Both the position numbers and the translations under genes were made by a program. A stretch of DNA of 64,000 nt from Polyangiaceae bacterium (GTDB lineage Bacteria > Myxococcota_A > Polyangia > Polyangiales > Polyangiaceae), in the NCBI GenBank assembly GCA_020633235.1, contig JACKEA010000001.1:1364001-1428000 (forward strand). Reading direction: 5' to 3'. The notes beneath the pieces were generated by a model, which was given only the letters and a program-made list of their open reading frames with translations, did not search any database and was not told the DNA's origin. This document shows positions 7,606-17,322 of the stretch, piece after piece (position 1 is the first letter of the stretch; each line of letters starts with the position of its first letter).

Positions 7606-8001
7606 CTAAAATCGTTCGACGTCGCAATCCAGCGCGCGTGCGCATCTACGTACCAGCTGAGAAGCCGCTCGCTCGTCTTCCTCCCCCTGGTAGCTGAACT
7701 GGATCGGATTCTCTGGCAAGAGAGTTAGCTTGCGGGCAGTCTCGGCAGTATCGCCAAACTCGATCACTAGGGCCTCGCCGCGATGGAGATTCTCAAGCAT
7801 TATGGCCTGTCGCAGTGCTTCTTGCTCACGCCCCAGGAACGGCTTCGCCGACATTCTTCGGAGCCAAGCTGCCATCGCACGAGCGCGCGCCAAGCCCTCT
7901 TCCTCGTCGACTCGCACGTACTGAAACTCGGCGCCTAGTCTCTTCACGACTTCCTGAGCAGCGAGCGCTCCGCCGTGACGTGGGGTAAGTTCGTGTCCCA
8001 T
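7606..8001 (-). CDS. Probable immunity protein for the Rhs toxin
   Basis: A 131-residue soluble acidic protein that starts seven bases after the Rhs stop codon. Position and size are those of a cognate immunity gene in polymorphic-toxin loci. The sequence mixes beta strands and helices (EFQYVRVDEEEGLARARAMAAWL; GEALVIEFGDTAETARKLTLLP; PIQFSYQGEEDERAASQLVRR), with no signal peptide or membrane segment, so it would act in the cytoplasm. I do not recognise the family; the immunity role is inferred from context alone. It is the last gene of the coupled operon. Confidence 0.65.
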   Translation of the reverse strand: MGHELTPRHGGALAAQEVVKRLGAEFQYVRVDEEEGLARARAMAAWLRRMSAKPFLGREQEALRQAIMLENLHRGEALVIEFGDTAETARKLTLLPENPIQFSYQGEEDERAASQLVRRCARALDCDVERF

Positions 8002-8008
8002 CCTGGCC

Positions 8009-11000
8009 TCAGAGTGGCGAATAGTACTTCAGCCCTACAGTCTCAACCATTTCCGAGAGTTTGGTGAACAGCCCTTGCTGAGTGATCGACCGGCCAGCGG
8101 CGCGTTCACCGGACAGATACTCCCGCCAACTGGCGTTCCAGTAGCCGCCAGGGCCGAATCTCGGATCCCCCTTCCAGTGCAGTTGAAGATGAGTGTTCTC
8201 ACTCACTTGGACTCGGAATTGTTCAATGTCTATGCCTGCCTCGGCCCAGTACGGTGCGAACTCTTCGGCTTGTGGGAACAGGTGATGACCAAACCAATCA
8301 CCCTTGGCGGCGAGCTCCCCGGGCCGAAGCGCAATCCCTTCTCCTGGCTGTGCTCTTGGCGCGCCGCCCCTCAGCCAGAAGATACCCGCAATCTGAAACC
8401 CGGTCTCTTCGATTCCGCGCTTGAGGTTGAGGGCTGCGCCTACGCCTGCGCCAACTGTGTTGGCATGCTGGAGGTTGTACACGCTGCCGCCCAGTTTTCC
8501 TCCCAGCGCCGCTAGCTGCCCGCCGAGTGGTGTGGCCTGAAAGCCATACGCCAGAGCTTCGCCAAGGTCCCCCCTCTGGGCTGCGCCAGCGGCTGTGCGC
8601 AGCGACTTCACCGCGTTGTCGATTTGACCAATTGGCTGAAGGAACGGAATGGCAGTTGATGCAGACTGCTCCAACTGGGCGGTCGTATGGCTGCTGTACG
8701 CCTTGAGTGCTTCTCCGGCTGCGCTTTGTTGCGGCGCCGGCTGCGGCTGCGACTTGGGCGCAGGCGCCGGAGGCGCAGCGGGTGCGGGTGGAGGAGGAGG
8801 GGAGGCGCCGCAGCCTCCACCCTCGCAGCCAGGGGCGTTTGTGGGTGGCGCGTTTTGTGGGACCCCGCTCGGCACGGCGCTGAGCCCAACCGGATCGACC
8901 GCCTGAAGCGGGCGTCCTGCTACGTACGCGTAGACGTTTGGATCGCCTCCGATAGCGTGAATGGCGAGGGGATCGGCGCTTGCCCAGCGATTGAGCGGGG
9001 CGCTCATGAATCGGGCTCCGAAGTACGTCAGGCCTACTTCTACGTCGTCCTCCTTCCCGGTGAACTTGTAGTCCTCGCGGAAGCTCTTCCAGCGATCGGG
9101 CCGGTAGTCGCTTTCCGTCGCACCGAATGCCTCGTAGGTGCTGCGCTCCACGAGCTCGCTCGTCGCCTTGTCGAGTACCACGCCCGTCGAGCCGAGGTGG
9201 TCGCCAAGCTCGAAGAAGACGTGGAGGTGCGCGGTGCCGATCGTGGGAACTCGCGGCAAGCCGTCGGTGTTGGGCGGCTCGTAGACCAAGCGCGCGAGTC
9301 GGACGCCGTTGGCCTGCAGATACGCGACCTCGGTCAGCGGTGTCCGCTCGTAGTCGATCGTATCCGAAGGGCCGCCGGACGCAGTCCACCGCGCTCGCCG
9401 TAGCTCGAGGGAATCGAAAATGTAGACGGTGTGGCGTTCGGCGCCGGCGCCGTCGGAAGCCGACTTCAGCACGCGCTGGTCCCCCGCGTCGTAGGCGTAG
9501 CGGAGCGCCACGTTGGGATCCTGCGTGGTCGGCAGTGGATCTCCGGGGGCGCCAACCTGGGCGGCGGATACGTCCCAGCGGCGCGCGCGGACCAGGCGCC
9601 CGACCTCGTCCCAGTCGTATCCGAAGATCTGCGAACAGGTGGCGCCACTCGGCAGACAAGGACCGGCGCGCTTCAGGCGAAGCTCCGTCAGGTTCCCAGC
9701 ATCGTCATAGGCGGTGGCTAGCGATCCAGTGCGTGATCCTCCAGCAGCACCGCTGTCTGCACTCTCCAGTTGATACGGCTTTGCCGAGTTGTTGCTAACA
9801 CTTCCAAGCGAGCGATCGTAGAATCCGTGTGCGTCGTCGTCGGAAGCAGACGTGTTGCCAAGCCAGTCAAAGCCGTAGGACTGCCACAGCACTCGCTTGT
9901 CGAAGGAGACGTGCGGGCTCGGTTGCGCGCGGCGGTCGTCTTGAAGATCCGGGTCGCCGGAGTTCTCTGCCTCGAACGGGGACTTCCATGTGTCATCGCC
10001 GGCGGTGTACTGGTAGTCGACACGGCGGACGCGATACAGATCGTCGTACTGGATCTTGCGCGTGACGGGCTTGGCGCCGGATGGCCACTCGTCCGGAATG
10101 CGCCAGTCGCGGATCTCGACGGGATTGTTGACGACGTCGTACGAAAGATCCTCGTCTTGGAGAAGGAGCTGGAACGTCGGAAGGTTGGTCGGTCCCGGGG
10201 CGGGCTGGGGTTGATAGTCGCTTGGGGGCGCAGACCAGGATCCGGGAGGACCGCGATAGGTCTGCACGCTCTTGAGACGTCGACGATTGTCGTATGAGAA
10301 CCCCGTGGTCGTATGCGCGGCGTCGCCGTAGACGATTTCGTTCACTAGGCCGTCTGCAGCGCGCTGCACGCCGGTGACCAAGCTGCCATAGCTGCCAGAA
10401 ACACTTCCGAGCGTTCCGCGTGCTGTGTACGCGACATCGACGTTGCTCGCGTTCCCCGCACCGAGGAGCTCCGGAACCGTAGCGCCGGTTGACGATGTCG
10501 TGGGACGATCGGCAGCGTCGAACTCGTGGCTGCGCGTGTACCAGCGAGGCGCATACCGATTCGCAAACCCGACGCCTGGCGAAGGCTGCGCCACCTGGGT
10601 GGCTTCGTCCGTGACACGTCCTCGAGCATCGTAGCTGTTCCAGGATGCGGACGCGCGGTCCCAAGCTGCGACGAGGCGGCCCTTGCCAGCGCCCGCCGAG
10701 AATCCCGGTGGAGGCTCGCGTCCTGCGGCCAGGGTCGTTGGCGTCTTGTCGTACAGGTACAGGGTCTCGTAGCCGTCGGGCGAGGTGGTCGGGGTGTACG
10801 CGTCGTGAGCGCTCGTGCACGGCGAGTAGTCCTCTGCGAGCAAACGACCGGCCGCGTCATAGTGGAAGTTCGCTCCGCAGCCCCGCGCGTCACTGGTCCC
10901 GACGAGATCTCCCTGGTCGTTGTAGGCGTACCGCCACGCCTTCAGCCCATTGGGCTGGGGCGTCGCATCCACCGTGGTGTCTGTGGTGAAGTTCTTGCTC

Positions 11001-14000
11001 GTGTTGGGCTCGACGTTGAGCACCATGCGGCCCAGGGAGTCGTATCGGATCCAGCGCGTAACCTTCGCCGTGGTTCCAACGCGCCGCCTTTCCAGGACTT
11101 CGGGCTCTCCGGTCGGGAGGTAGCTGATCCGCTCCTCGCGCTCCACAATCATGCCGTCTTCGCGGAAGCGCTCAACGCTGCTCACCGCGCGGCCGTGGCC
11201 ATCGGTGATCGCAGTTGCGGGCGTTCCCTGGTGCGGTCCCGGCCCGAGGTCCGCCGCATCCTGCATCTCGCTGGACAGGGCGTGGTAGCTGGTGACCAAC
11301 GTCACCGTGCCATCCAGATCGTACGTCGCGATAGCACGTCCGAAGGCGTCGTAGCGCTGGCGTCCGTAGGGCTCGCTTGGCGCGGAGGACAGAGGAAACT
11401 GCTGGAACGTTCCTGTGTAGAAGTGCTCGAGGTACTTCCGTTGTGCGGCGCCCTTGGCATCAAAGTCCACGAAGTCCGAGACGATCCAGTCGCCCCCGTC
11501 ACCGGCAGTCGGGTCCGCCTCAGCTAGCTCTGCGCGTGCGCGTCCCATGCCGTCGATGAGAGAGACCGATTGGAGATACTGCGCCACCGTCGGGTCTGAG
11601 CCGTCCTGCGCTTCGGAGAGGATCGCGGAGTACGGCTTTCCTAAGTCGGGCGGGAGGTAGTACGAGATCTTGAGGCTCGGCACGGCCCCAGGGCCGCCTG
11701 CAGGATCCGGACGGAGCACGCGCGTCAACCGCGCGAACTCGTCGTATTCCATCGTGGTGGGCTCGGTGTTCATGTCGAGAGCCACCGCCATGACCTCGAA
11801 ACCGCGGTCGTAGGACGCGCTGGTCATGAGTGGATTTGCGCTGTCGCAGCCTGCGACGTAGAGCGTTTCTTTCGTGGGAAGCTGCGCGTAGAGCGGATCG
11901 TAGTCCACGTCGCGGCATCGCTCGTCGCCCGCCATGCCCGTTGGCGCAGACTCGCGCGTGAGATTCCCTAGCGTGTCGTACTCGCGGTTCCCCACCACGA
12001 TCGTACCGTCGGAGGAAGCGTCTGCGGGCGTCGGCGCCACTGCCAGGTTCGCTTCATGAAAGCGATCCAGCTGCTCCGTGCCCCAAAGCTGCGCAGTCAC
12101 CTGCAGCGGATCGCCGTGAGTGTCGTACGTGGTGGACGTGTCATTGCGGTTCCCGGCGTGCTGGCTGCCCGTCACGTAGCTGCGAACGGTCCTCCAGAGC
12201 CACCCCGTGGGCTCGCCGGTTGGCCGCCCCGGTACCGTGTGGGTCTGGATGGTTTCGTCCGGTTGCGGGCAAGCGGCCCCGCCGATGCACCCCATTGCCA
12301 TTGCAGCGGTGCGATTTCCGAACACGTCGACCTCGGCAGTGCTCGCGACGTCTGCGCGTCCCGACGTGCTTCGTACTGGAACCGGATAGTAGGTGTCGGG
12401 CGCAGCGGGTTCTGCGGTTCCTGTGGGATAGACGAGCTCACGCTCGACGGCGGGCTTCGACAGGTACGTCGGTGACGCGGAAACGGGCACGGCCGTGTCG
12501 TGCAGCATCGTTGTCCGTCCGGTCTCATACGCGTGTCGCACCGTTCGCCCGTCGAGCCCCACGTAGAGCCCTCGCAGGCGGTACTGCACGTAGGAAGTAC
12601 TGAAGTAATGACCGTCCTCGTCGTACTGCTCGGTCAGCCGTGGCAGGCCCTTTAGCGCTTCCCTCGGGTTGTCACGCCAGCGCTGGCCGAGGGCGCAGGC
12701 ATCCACCCCGTCCGAGGCGTCCTCGTCCAAGCACTCGCCCAGTAGAAACCTGGATTCTGAAAGGTCCGTTGGGCTATTGGCGTCGCCAATGCGTTTGGCG
12801 GTGGCCCTGGAGAACCCGCGGAACTCGCGCTGCTGGCCGTCGTAGGCGGGGTCGGCGTACGTGTACTCGGTCGTGTACACACCGCCGAGGCCGTCGGATT
12901 CGGTGACGGACTTCACGACGTGCGCCACCGTCGGCATGGTGGACGACCACGCTGCCCCCGTCTTCTCCGCCGCGATCATCTCAGCGGTGGACGTCGAGTA
13001 CGCGATGGTCGTCTGCTTCCCGAGGCCGTTCTTCACGCCCGTCAGAAGCCACGGCCGCGTTCCGCCTTGGAGGTCGATGTACTTGTACTCGTAGCCGTCA
13101 CCCCACAGCACGTCCCGCGTGCCGGAGCCGTCGATGTCCACGAGGCGCACGCGATCGATGGACGCCGGGTTTGGCGGCGTATTGAAGATGATGTGGCGAT
13201 CGGTCCAGCCCGTGCCGTTGACGTTCAGGTAGATGTCGACGGCGTTGAAGCGCACCTCGACCAGGTCCGCAAGGCCGTCCCCATTCACGTCGTCGAGCAA
13301 CAGCGAGTCGCCCTGAACCACCTGGTAGTTCGGGCTGGTGTCCATTGCGACGTGGCGATCTTGGCCGTAGCCGCTGGCAGGGCAGTCGTCGCGCTTGCCG
13401 GTTCCCCAGAAACCGTTGCCGCGGCCTGGCCAGTAGCGGATGTCGCCGGAGCGAACCCGAACGATGTCGGTGATGCCGTCGCCGTTCATGTCGGCGAGCT
13501 TGATGTCCGGGTCGCTGAACTGGACCGGCGTCGCGCTCCACGGGAGGCAGCTCGTCACCGGGTCGTTGGAGATGGTGGCGGTGCCAGGACCGGTCCACTC
13601 GGCGTGCCCAAACTGTCCATCGCCCCCCGGATACCGGCCGAGCGAGAAGAACGTCTCCACCTCGGTACCAGTGGTGACCACGACGTCCACCAGACCGTCG
13701 AAGTTCACATCCAGCACCCGGATCTTCGAGTTCTCGTTCGTGAAGTCGATCTTCACGTCCTGTTGCGATGCGGTGGCTATGGACCGGCCCTGCCACTCCC
13801 ATCCGCCGTTGGTGAGCACGGGCGAGAAGACCTCGTACTTCTTCGCTATGGGCATGTGCACCAGGTTGGCGCGCCCGTCCCCATCGAGATCGAAGGGAGA
13901 CACGTTCGTGTTGGTGAGCTTGAGGATGTTCTCATCGGTCCCGGGAGGCACGCCGTTCGGGTTCACGCCGATCGTCGACGCCGAAAACCCGAGCCCGAGC

Positions 14001-15664
14001 GGATTGCTGGCCCCTGCGGCGACGCCGTTCAGGAACAGTCCGTGTTTCCCGTTGAAGAAGGCCGGCGCCGTCACGATCACGTCCGGCAGCGCGTCCGAAT
14101 TGACGTCGAACAGGTCGGTCAGCCCCTCGTTCAGCGAGTACTTGGGGCTATTCGCAAGCTGCTGGAGCGTCTCGTCGAAGGCTTCGTATCCCAAGGCGTC
14201 CGGCGACGGCTTCACGTGGGAGTAGTCGAACTCCATCGGCGGAAGCGTTCCGCAGCTGGTCGTGGTGCCCTCGAACGGCGCGTTCTGCTCATGCGGCGCG
14301 CAACGTCCTTCAACCTGCACGGACTTCAAAAGTGAAACGTGGAACGAGTCGTCGTACTGGAGCCAGTAGCGACGCACGCGCTTGAACTCCGTGAGGCTGC
14401 CGGCGAACTCTTTGCTCCCGACGTCCACGCGCTGCAGGCGCAAGCGCTGCTCCATCCGATACCCACTCCGGTACGACACCGTCGGATCGGGTCTCACCTG
14501 CCAGTAGAGGCGAGTGTGGTGTGCGTAGTCGGTGAGGGTCGCGCTGGCGGGACTGTTGGCCGGCGACGTGTCGTAGATATCGGTCAGGTACGCACGCGCG
14601 CCGTCCTGCACGTAGCGGTAGACGACAGCATTGCTGGGTGTTGGAACCCCACTCGAAGGGTTGGCGTTCCCGTGCGTGTCGTACTGTCGCACGAGCCACC
14701 AGCGGTAGATTTCGCTGGCGTCCTGCGGGTTAGCCTCGGTCGCGCCCGTGTAGCCAGTGTTGTCGAGCGGGACGCCCAGCTCCATCGTGACGCCGCCCTT
14801 GCTCTGAACGCGCCACGTCTTCTTGTTCGGGGCTAGGAAGAAGCGCAGAAAGGAGCCCTCGACGCGCGCCCGGTAGTACTCGGTCCCGGCCACCGCCCAG
14901 ATCGGGAGCGCCTCGCCGGGCTGCAGCCTGCCCGTGCACCCGTAGGTCGGCGACCCGACTTGGCAGATCGGGACCAACTCCTGGCCGCCGTTGAACACGA
15001 ATCGGTCGCGGTTCGGATGCCAGTCCGTTCCGTCGTCGTATCGGGGGATGCCGCGATCGGTCTGGCGAGAAATGAACGGTACAGGTACGTCCCAGCCCAC
15101 ACCGGCCAGCCCGAATCCGTGCGAGGAGCTGTACGCAAGCGAAAGCGCCGGTTGCGCTCCCCCGCGCGCGCTGGGCAGGGCGATGGGCACCGTAAGCGTT
15201 GCGATGCCCGTGGAGAGCTGAGCCGAGAAGCTCTCGTCCATTCCTTTGATGGTGCCGCTGCCCTTGGGAATCGAGATCGCCTGGCTCGTGACGCCGCTCT
15301 TGTCTTGGCCGGTGGGGAGTGATTGCCCCTCTGGCTGCGCTTCCGGCTTGGGAGCGCGAGATCCGGGGATCGGTGGCTCGGCCACCTGGGTTTGGTTCTG
15401 CTTCTCGGGGTCTGGCGCGGCCGCCATCTTGCTGTTTTCTGGCGCTGCCAACTTTGCCGAATCGGGGTTCGCGGCGGCAGTGTCTGCGGGCGCGTCGGAC
15501 GCGGTTTCCGCCAGCTCGGCGTGCTCAGGTGATGCAACAGCGGTTGAGGATGCGGACGGCTCCGCGTGGGCCGCGTCCACGACGCTACCGGCAAGCGCGC
15601 TTGCGGCTCCGAGAATGGTCACCGCGCGAAGAAGGCGAGACCGTTCGCGTGCGGGCGGGCTCAT
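8009..15664 (-). CDS. Giant exported SpvB/TcB/Rhs toxin with nuclease-like C-terminus
   Basis: A 2551-residue protein. Residues 1-34 form a Sec-type signal peptide (cleavage after AHA), followed by a Pro/Ala/Glu-rich linker to about 125. The SpvB domain starts near 128 (SISIPKGSGTIKG) and contains the GVGWDVP motif. VCBS/FG-GAP repeats with DxDGDG- and DVNGDG-type loops span about 520-860. TcdB-type middle domains follow (REFRGFSR near 945). YD/Rhs repeats run to the Rhs core end at about 2262 (NVYAYVAGRPLQAVDPVGL). After that come a Pro-rich linker and a variable C-terminal domain with HHLFPQ (about 2457) and YWNASWREYL (about 2508), resembling the myxobacterial DUF2380/HNH-like family. The layout equals a Tc toxin TcB and TcC fused in one chain. 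Its ATG overlaps the upstream stop. Unlike classical Tc subunits it has a signal peptide. Confidence 0.9.
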   Translation of the reverse strand: MSPPARERSRLLRAVTILGAASALAGSVVDAAHAEPSASSTAVASPEHAELAETASDAPADTAAANPDSAKLAAPENSKMAAAPDPEKQNQTQVAEPPIPGSRAPKPEAQPEGQSLPTGQDKSGVTSQAISIPKGSGTIKGMDESFSAQLSTGIATLTVPIALPSARGGAQPALSLAYSSSHGFGLAGVGWDVPVPFISRQTDRGIPRYDDGTDWHPNRDRFVFNGGQELVPICQVGSPTYGCTGRLQPGEALPIWAVAGTEYYRARVEGSFLRFFLAPNKKTWRVQSKGGVTMELGVPLDNTGYTGATEANPQDASEIYRWWLVRQYDTHGNANPSSGVPTPSNAVVYRYVQDGARAYLTDIYDTSPANSPASATLTDYAHHTRLYWQVRPDPTVSYRSGYRMEQRLRLQRVDVGSKEFAGSLTEFKRVRRYWLQYDDSFHVSLLKSVQVEGRCAPHEQNAPFEGTTTSCGTLPPMEFDYSHVKPSPDALGYEAFDETLQQLANSPKYSLNEGLTDLFDVNSDALPDVIVTAPAFFNGKHGLFLNGVAAGASNPLGLGFSASTIGVNPNGVPPGTDENILKLTNTNVSPFDLDGDGRANLVHMPIAKKYEVFSPVLTNGGWEWQGRSIATASQQDVKIDFTNENSKIRVLDVNFDGLVDVVVTTGTEVETFFSLGRYPGGDGQFGHAEWTGPGTATISNDPVTSCLPWSATPVQFSDPDIKLADMNGDGITDIVRVRSGDIRYWPGRGNGFWGTGKRDDCPASGYGQDRHVAMDTSPNYQVVQGDSLLLDDVNGDGLADLVEVRFNAVDIYLNVNGTGWTDRHIIFNTPPNPASIDRVRLVDIDGSGTRDVLWGDGYEYKYIDLQGGTRPWLLTGVKNGLGKQTTIAYSTSTAEMIAAEKTGAAWSSTMPTVAHVVKSVTESDGLGGVYTTEYTYADPAYDGQQREFRGFSRATAKRIGDANSPTDLSESRFLLGECLDEDASDGVDACALGQRWRDNPREALKGLPRLTEQYDEDGHYFSTSYVQYRLRGLYVGLDGRTVRHAYETGRTTMLHDTAVPVSASPTYLSKPAVERELVYPTGTAEPAAPDTYYPVPVRSTSGRADVASTAEVDVFGNRTAAMAMGCIGGAACPQPDETIQTHTVPGRPTGEPTGWLWRTVRSYVTGSQHAGNRNDTSTTYDTHGDPLQVTAQLWGTEQLDRFHEANLAVAPTPADASSDGTIVVGNREYDTLGNLTRESAPTGMAGDERCRDVDYDPLYAQLPTKETLYVAGCDSANPLMTSASYDRGFEVMAVALDMNTEPTTMEYDEFARLTRVLRPDPAGGPGAVPSLKISYYLPPDLGKPYSAILSEAQDGSDPTVAQYLQSVSLIDGMGRARAELAEADPTAGDGGDWIVSDFVDFDAKGAAQRKYLEHFYTGTFQQFPLSSAPSEPYGRQRYDAFGRAIATYDLDGTVTLVTSYHALSSEMQDAADLGPGPHQGTPATAITDGHGRAVSSVERFREDGMIVEREERISYLPTGEPEVLERRRVGTTAKVTRWIRYDSLGRMVLNVEPNTSKNFTTDTTVDATPQPNGLKAWRYAYNDQGDLVGTSDARGCGANFHYDAAGRLLAEDYSPCTSAHDAYTPTTSPDGYETLYLYDKTPTTLAAGREPPPGFSAGAGKGRLVAAWDRASASWNSYDARGRVTDEATQVAQPSPGVGFANRYAPRWYTRSHEFDAADRPTTSSTGATVPELLGAGNASNVDVAYTARGTLGSVSGSYGSLVTGVQRAADGLVNEIVYGDAAHTTTGFSYDNRRRLKSVQTYRGPPGSWSAPPSDYQPQPAPGPTNLPTFQLLLQDEDLSYDVVNNPVEIRDWRIPDEWPSGAKPVTRKIQYDDLYRVRRVDYQYTAGDDTWKSPFEAENSGDPDLQDDRRAQPSPHVSFDKRVLWQSYGFDWLGNTSASDDDAHGFYDRSLGSVSNNSAKPYQLESADSGAAGGSRTGSLATAYDDAGNLTELRLKRAGPCLPSGATCSQIFGYDWDEVGRLVRARRWDVSAAQVGAPGDPLPTTQDPNVALRYAYDAGDQRVLKSASDGAGAERHTVYIFDSLELRRARWTASGGPSDTIDYERTPLTEVAYLQANGVRLARLVYEPPNTDGLPRVPTIGTAHLHVFFELGDHLGSTGVVLDKATSELVERSTYEAFGATESDYRPDRWKSFREDYKFTGKEDDVEVGLTYFGARFMSAPLNRWASADPLAIHAIGGDPNVYAYVAGRPLQAVDPVGLSAVPSGVPQNAPPTNAPGCEGGGCGASPPPPPAPAAPPAPAPKSQPQPAPQQSAAGEALKAYSSHTTAQLEQSASTAIPFLQPIGQIDNAVKSLRTAAGAAQRGDLGEALAYGFQATPLGGQLAALGGKLGGSVYNLQHANTVGAGVGAALNLKRGIEETGFQIAGIFWLRGGAPRAQPGEGIALRPGELAAKGDWFGHHLFPQAEEFAPYWAEAGIDIEQFRVQVSENTHLQLHWKGDPRFGPGGYWNASWREYLSGERAAGRSITQQGLFTKLSEMVETVGLKYYSPL

Positions 15665-17310
15665 GACCCACCGTCCTGCGCTGCCGTGCGAAGGATGGGG
15701 ACGGGAATCAACTCGGACAGCACATCCGGCGCCCCTTCGATGCCGCCCAGTACGCGCCCGTAGTCATCCCACGCGGCGACGAGCGCGCCCTGAGGAGCGA
15801 GCGGAGAGCTCGCCAGGGCAGGGAACCGCTGGTCGTCCTGCCCGTGAGCGGGCCAGCGCGGTAGCGCGAGCGGCGTAGCGAGCGAAAGGGTCGCGCCATC
15901 CCAAGTCGCCTCCTGGAGCCACAGTTGCTCGGCGGTTGGATCGCCCGCCGTCGATGCGCTGCGCCAGGCAATGAACGTCCGTCCGCCGACGACGGTAGCA
16001 ACGGGCTGGCTCTGTGAGCTCGGTGGGCTCGCTGGTTCGAGCACGAAGGATGCCGTGGCACCCGGCTGACCGGTGCGGAGCAACGCGCCGCGCAGCCGCG
16101 AACCGTTCGCAACGCCAGCGTCCGCGCTGTCAATCGACTCCGTGTAGACGAGCAGCAGGGTGGTCGAGTCCAGCTCGACGAGTGCCGGCTTGTCGGATGC
16201 GGGCCCCGGTAGGTGCGGACCGACGCTCCAAGCGAGTGCACCGGCCTTCGCTGCGACCGCCTCCGTCCCACCCGCCGCGCTCTGACGCCACGCCGCAGCC
16301 CAGGACCCGCTGAACGCGGCCAAGCACACAGCGGTCTCTGCTGCCGAAGTTGCCGCGAGCGTTTGTTCGGAGGTGCCTGATAGGTTCAATGATGTCGGTA
16401 CAACGCGGAAACGCAGGTCCGGCCCTGTCCCCACTGCCGAGTCGTCTTCCCACGCGATCACGACGTCACCACCGACACGCAACACGTCGGGGTTCAGCTG
16501 CGAGAAGGCCGTCGTTGTGTTCGCGTACTGCGGTGCGCCATTCGGCGGAGCACCCGACGGATCGACAAGGCGCAGGGCGACGCCGACCTCGTCGCCATCG
16601 CCGCTGAAGTCGTTCCACGCAACCGCGTACCTCCCCGCCGGAAGCGCGGCGACGACGGGATTGCTCCAGAGCAGCGCCGGCCCACCAGGCGTGATGTTCA
16701 GCGCATCGCCGATGCGGACGCCCTGTGGGTCGAACGCCTGAAGACTCACACGCGGCGGGACTTGTTCGGCTTCGACGAAGGCGATCGCGTAGCCATCGGT
16801 TCCAGCAGCTACGGGGTGACGTCCCTCGCCCAGATACCGTCCAGGCGGAGGCACGCCGCCTTCCGCTAGTTGCGCCTGGCCAACGAGGTAGTCGGTGACA
16901 ACACACGCGGAAGTGCATGCGTCATCGTCGAGGCTGTTCCCGTCGTCGCATTCCTCGTCGAGCCCACGGATCCCGTCACCGCAAGTGAGGGAGACGGCGT
17001 CCGGTGTGGCGTCGAGCGGGCCGCCGTCAGTTGTTCCCCCCGAACCCGCAGCCCCTCCGGCACCGGAGAATCCGCCTGTGCCGGAGGTCCCGTCGGGGCT
17101 GGCGTCCTCGGGCGCGCCGCCTTGGCCGGCAGCGCCCGAAGCGCCCGCTGCACCTGCGCTTCCACCACTGCCCCCACTGGCATCCGGCCCAGCGTCGCCA
17201 GCCGAGCCGCCACCGCCTCCACCGCCAGATGGTCCGCATGCAAGTGGGCTGGCAAGAGCGAAAACACCCACCACTGCTGCGGGCGCAAGGTCCAAGAGAT
17301 GCCAACGCAT
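15661..17310 (-). CDS. Lipoprotein with DUF4215 Cys-rich repeat
   Basis: A 549-residue surface lipoprotein. The lipobox ends at Cys25 (LASPLAC), and a Gly/Ser/Ala/Asp-rich spacer of about 85 residues follows. One myxobacterial Cys-rich repeat of the DUF4215 type lies near 110-140 (CGDGIRGLDEECDDGN). The remaining roughly 400 residues are beta-rich, with repeated AW and WRS segments that suggest a beta-propeller. Its start lies 12 bases after the 1547-residue lipoprotein gene, and its stop overlaps the Rhs start as ATGA. The role is unknown; a cell-surface scaffold or receptor for the Rhs protein is plausible by context. Confidence 0.85.
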   Translation of the reverse strand: MRWHLLDLAPAAVVGVFALASPLACGPSGGGGGGGSAGDAGPDASGGSGGSAGAAGASGAAGQGGAPEDASPDGTSGTGGFSGAGGAAGSGGTTDGGPLDATPDAVSLTCGDGIRGLDEECDDGNSLDDDACTSACVVTDYLVGQAQLAEGGVPPPGRYLGEGRHPVAAGTDGYAIAFVEAEQVPPRVSLQAFDPQGVRIGDALNITPGGPALLWSNPVVAALPAGRYAVAWNDFSGDGDEVGVALRLVDPSGAPPNGAPQYANTTTAFSQLNPDVLRVGGDVVIAWEDDSAVGTGPDLRFRVVPTSLNLSGTSEQTLAATSAAETAVCLAAFSGSWAAAWRQSAAGGTEAVAAKAGALAWSVGPHLPGPASDKPALVELDSTTLLLVYTESIDSADAGVANGSRLRGALLRTGQPGATASFVLEPASPPSSQSQPVATVVGGRTFIAWRSASTAGDPTAEQLWLQEATWDGATLSLATPLALPRWPAHGQDDQRFPALASSPLAPQGALVAAWDDYGRVLGGIEGAPDVLSELIPVPILRTAAQDGGS

Positions 17311-17322
17311 CGTGCATCTCCG

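Noticed and set aside
12920..14335. Long plus-strand frame of 471 codons opposite the Rhs gene
   Set aside because: It is a shadow of the high-GC Rhs gene. Its composition is rich in Arg, Val and His with no domain, and the minus-strand frame is clearly SpvB/VCBS.
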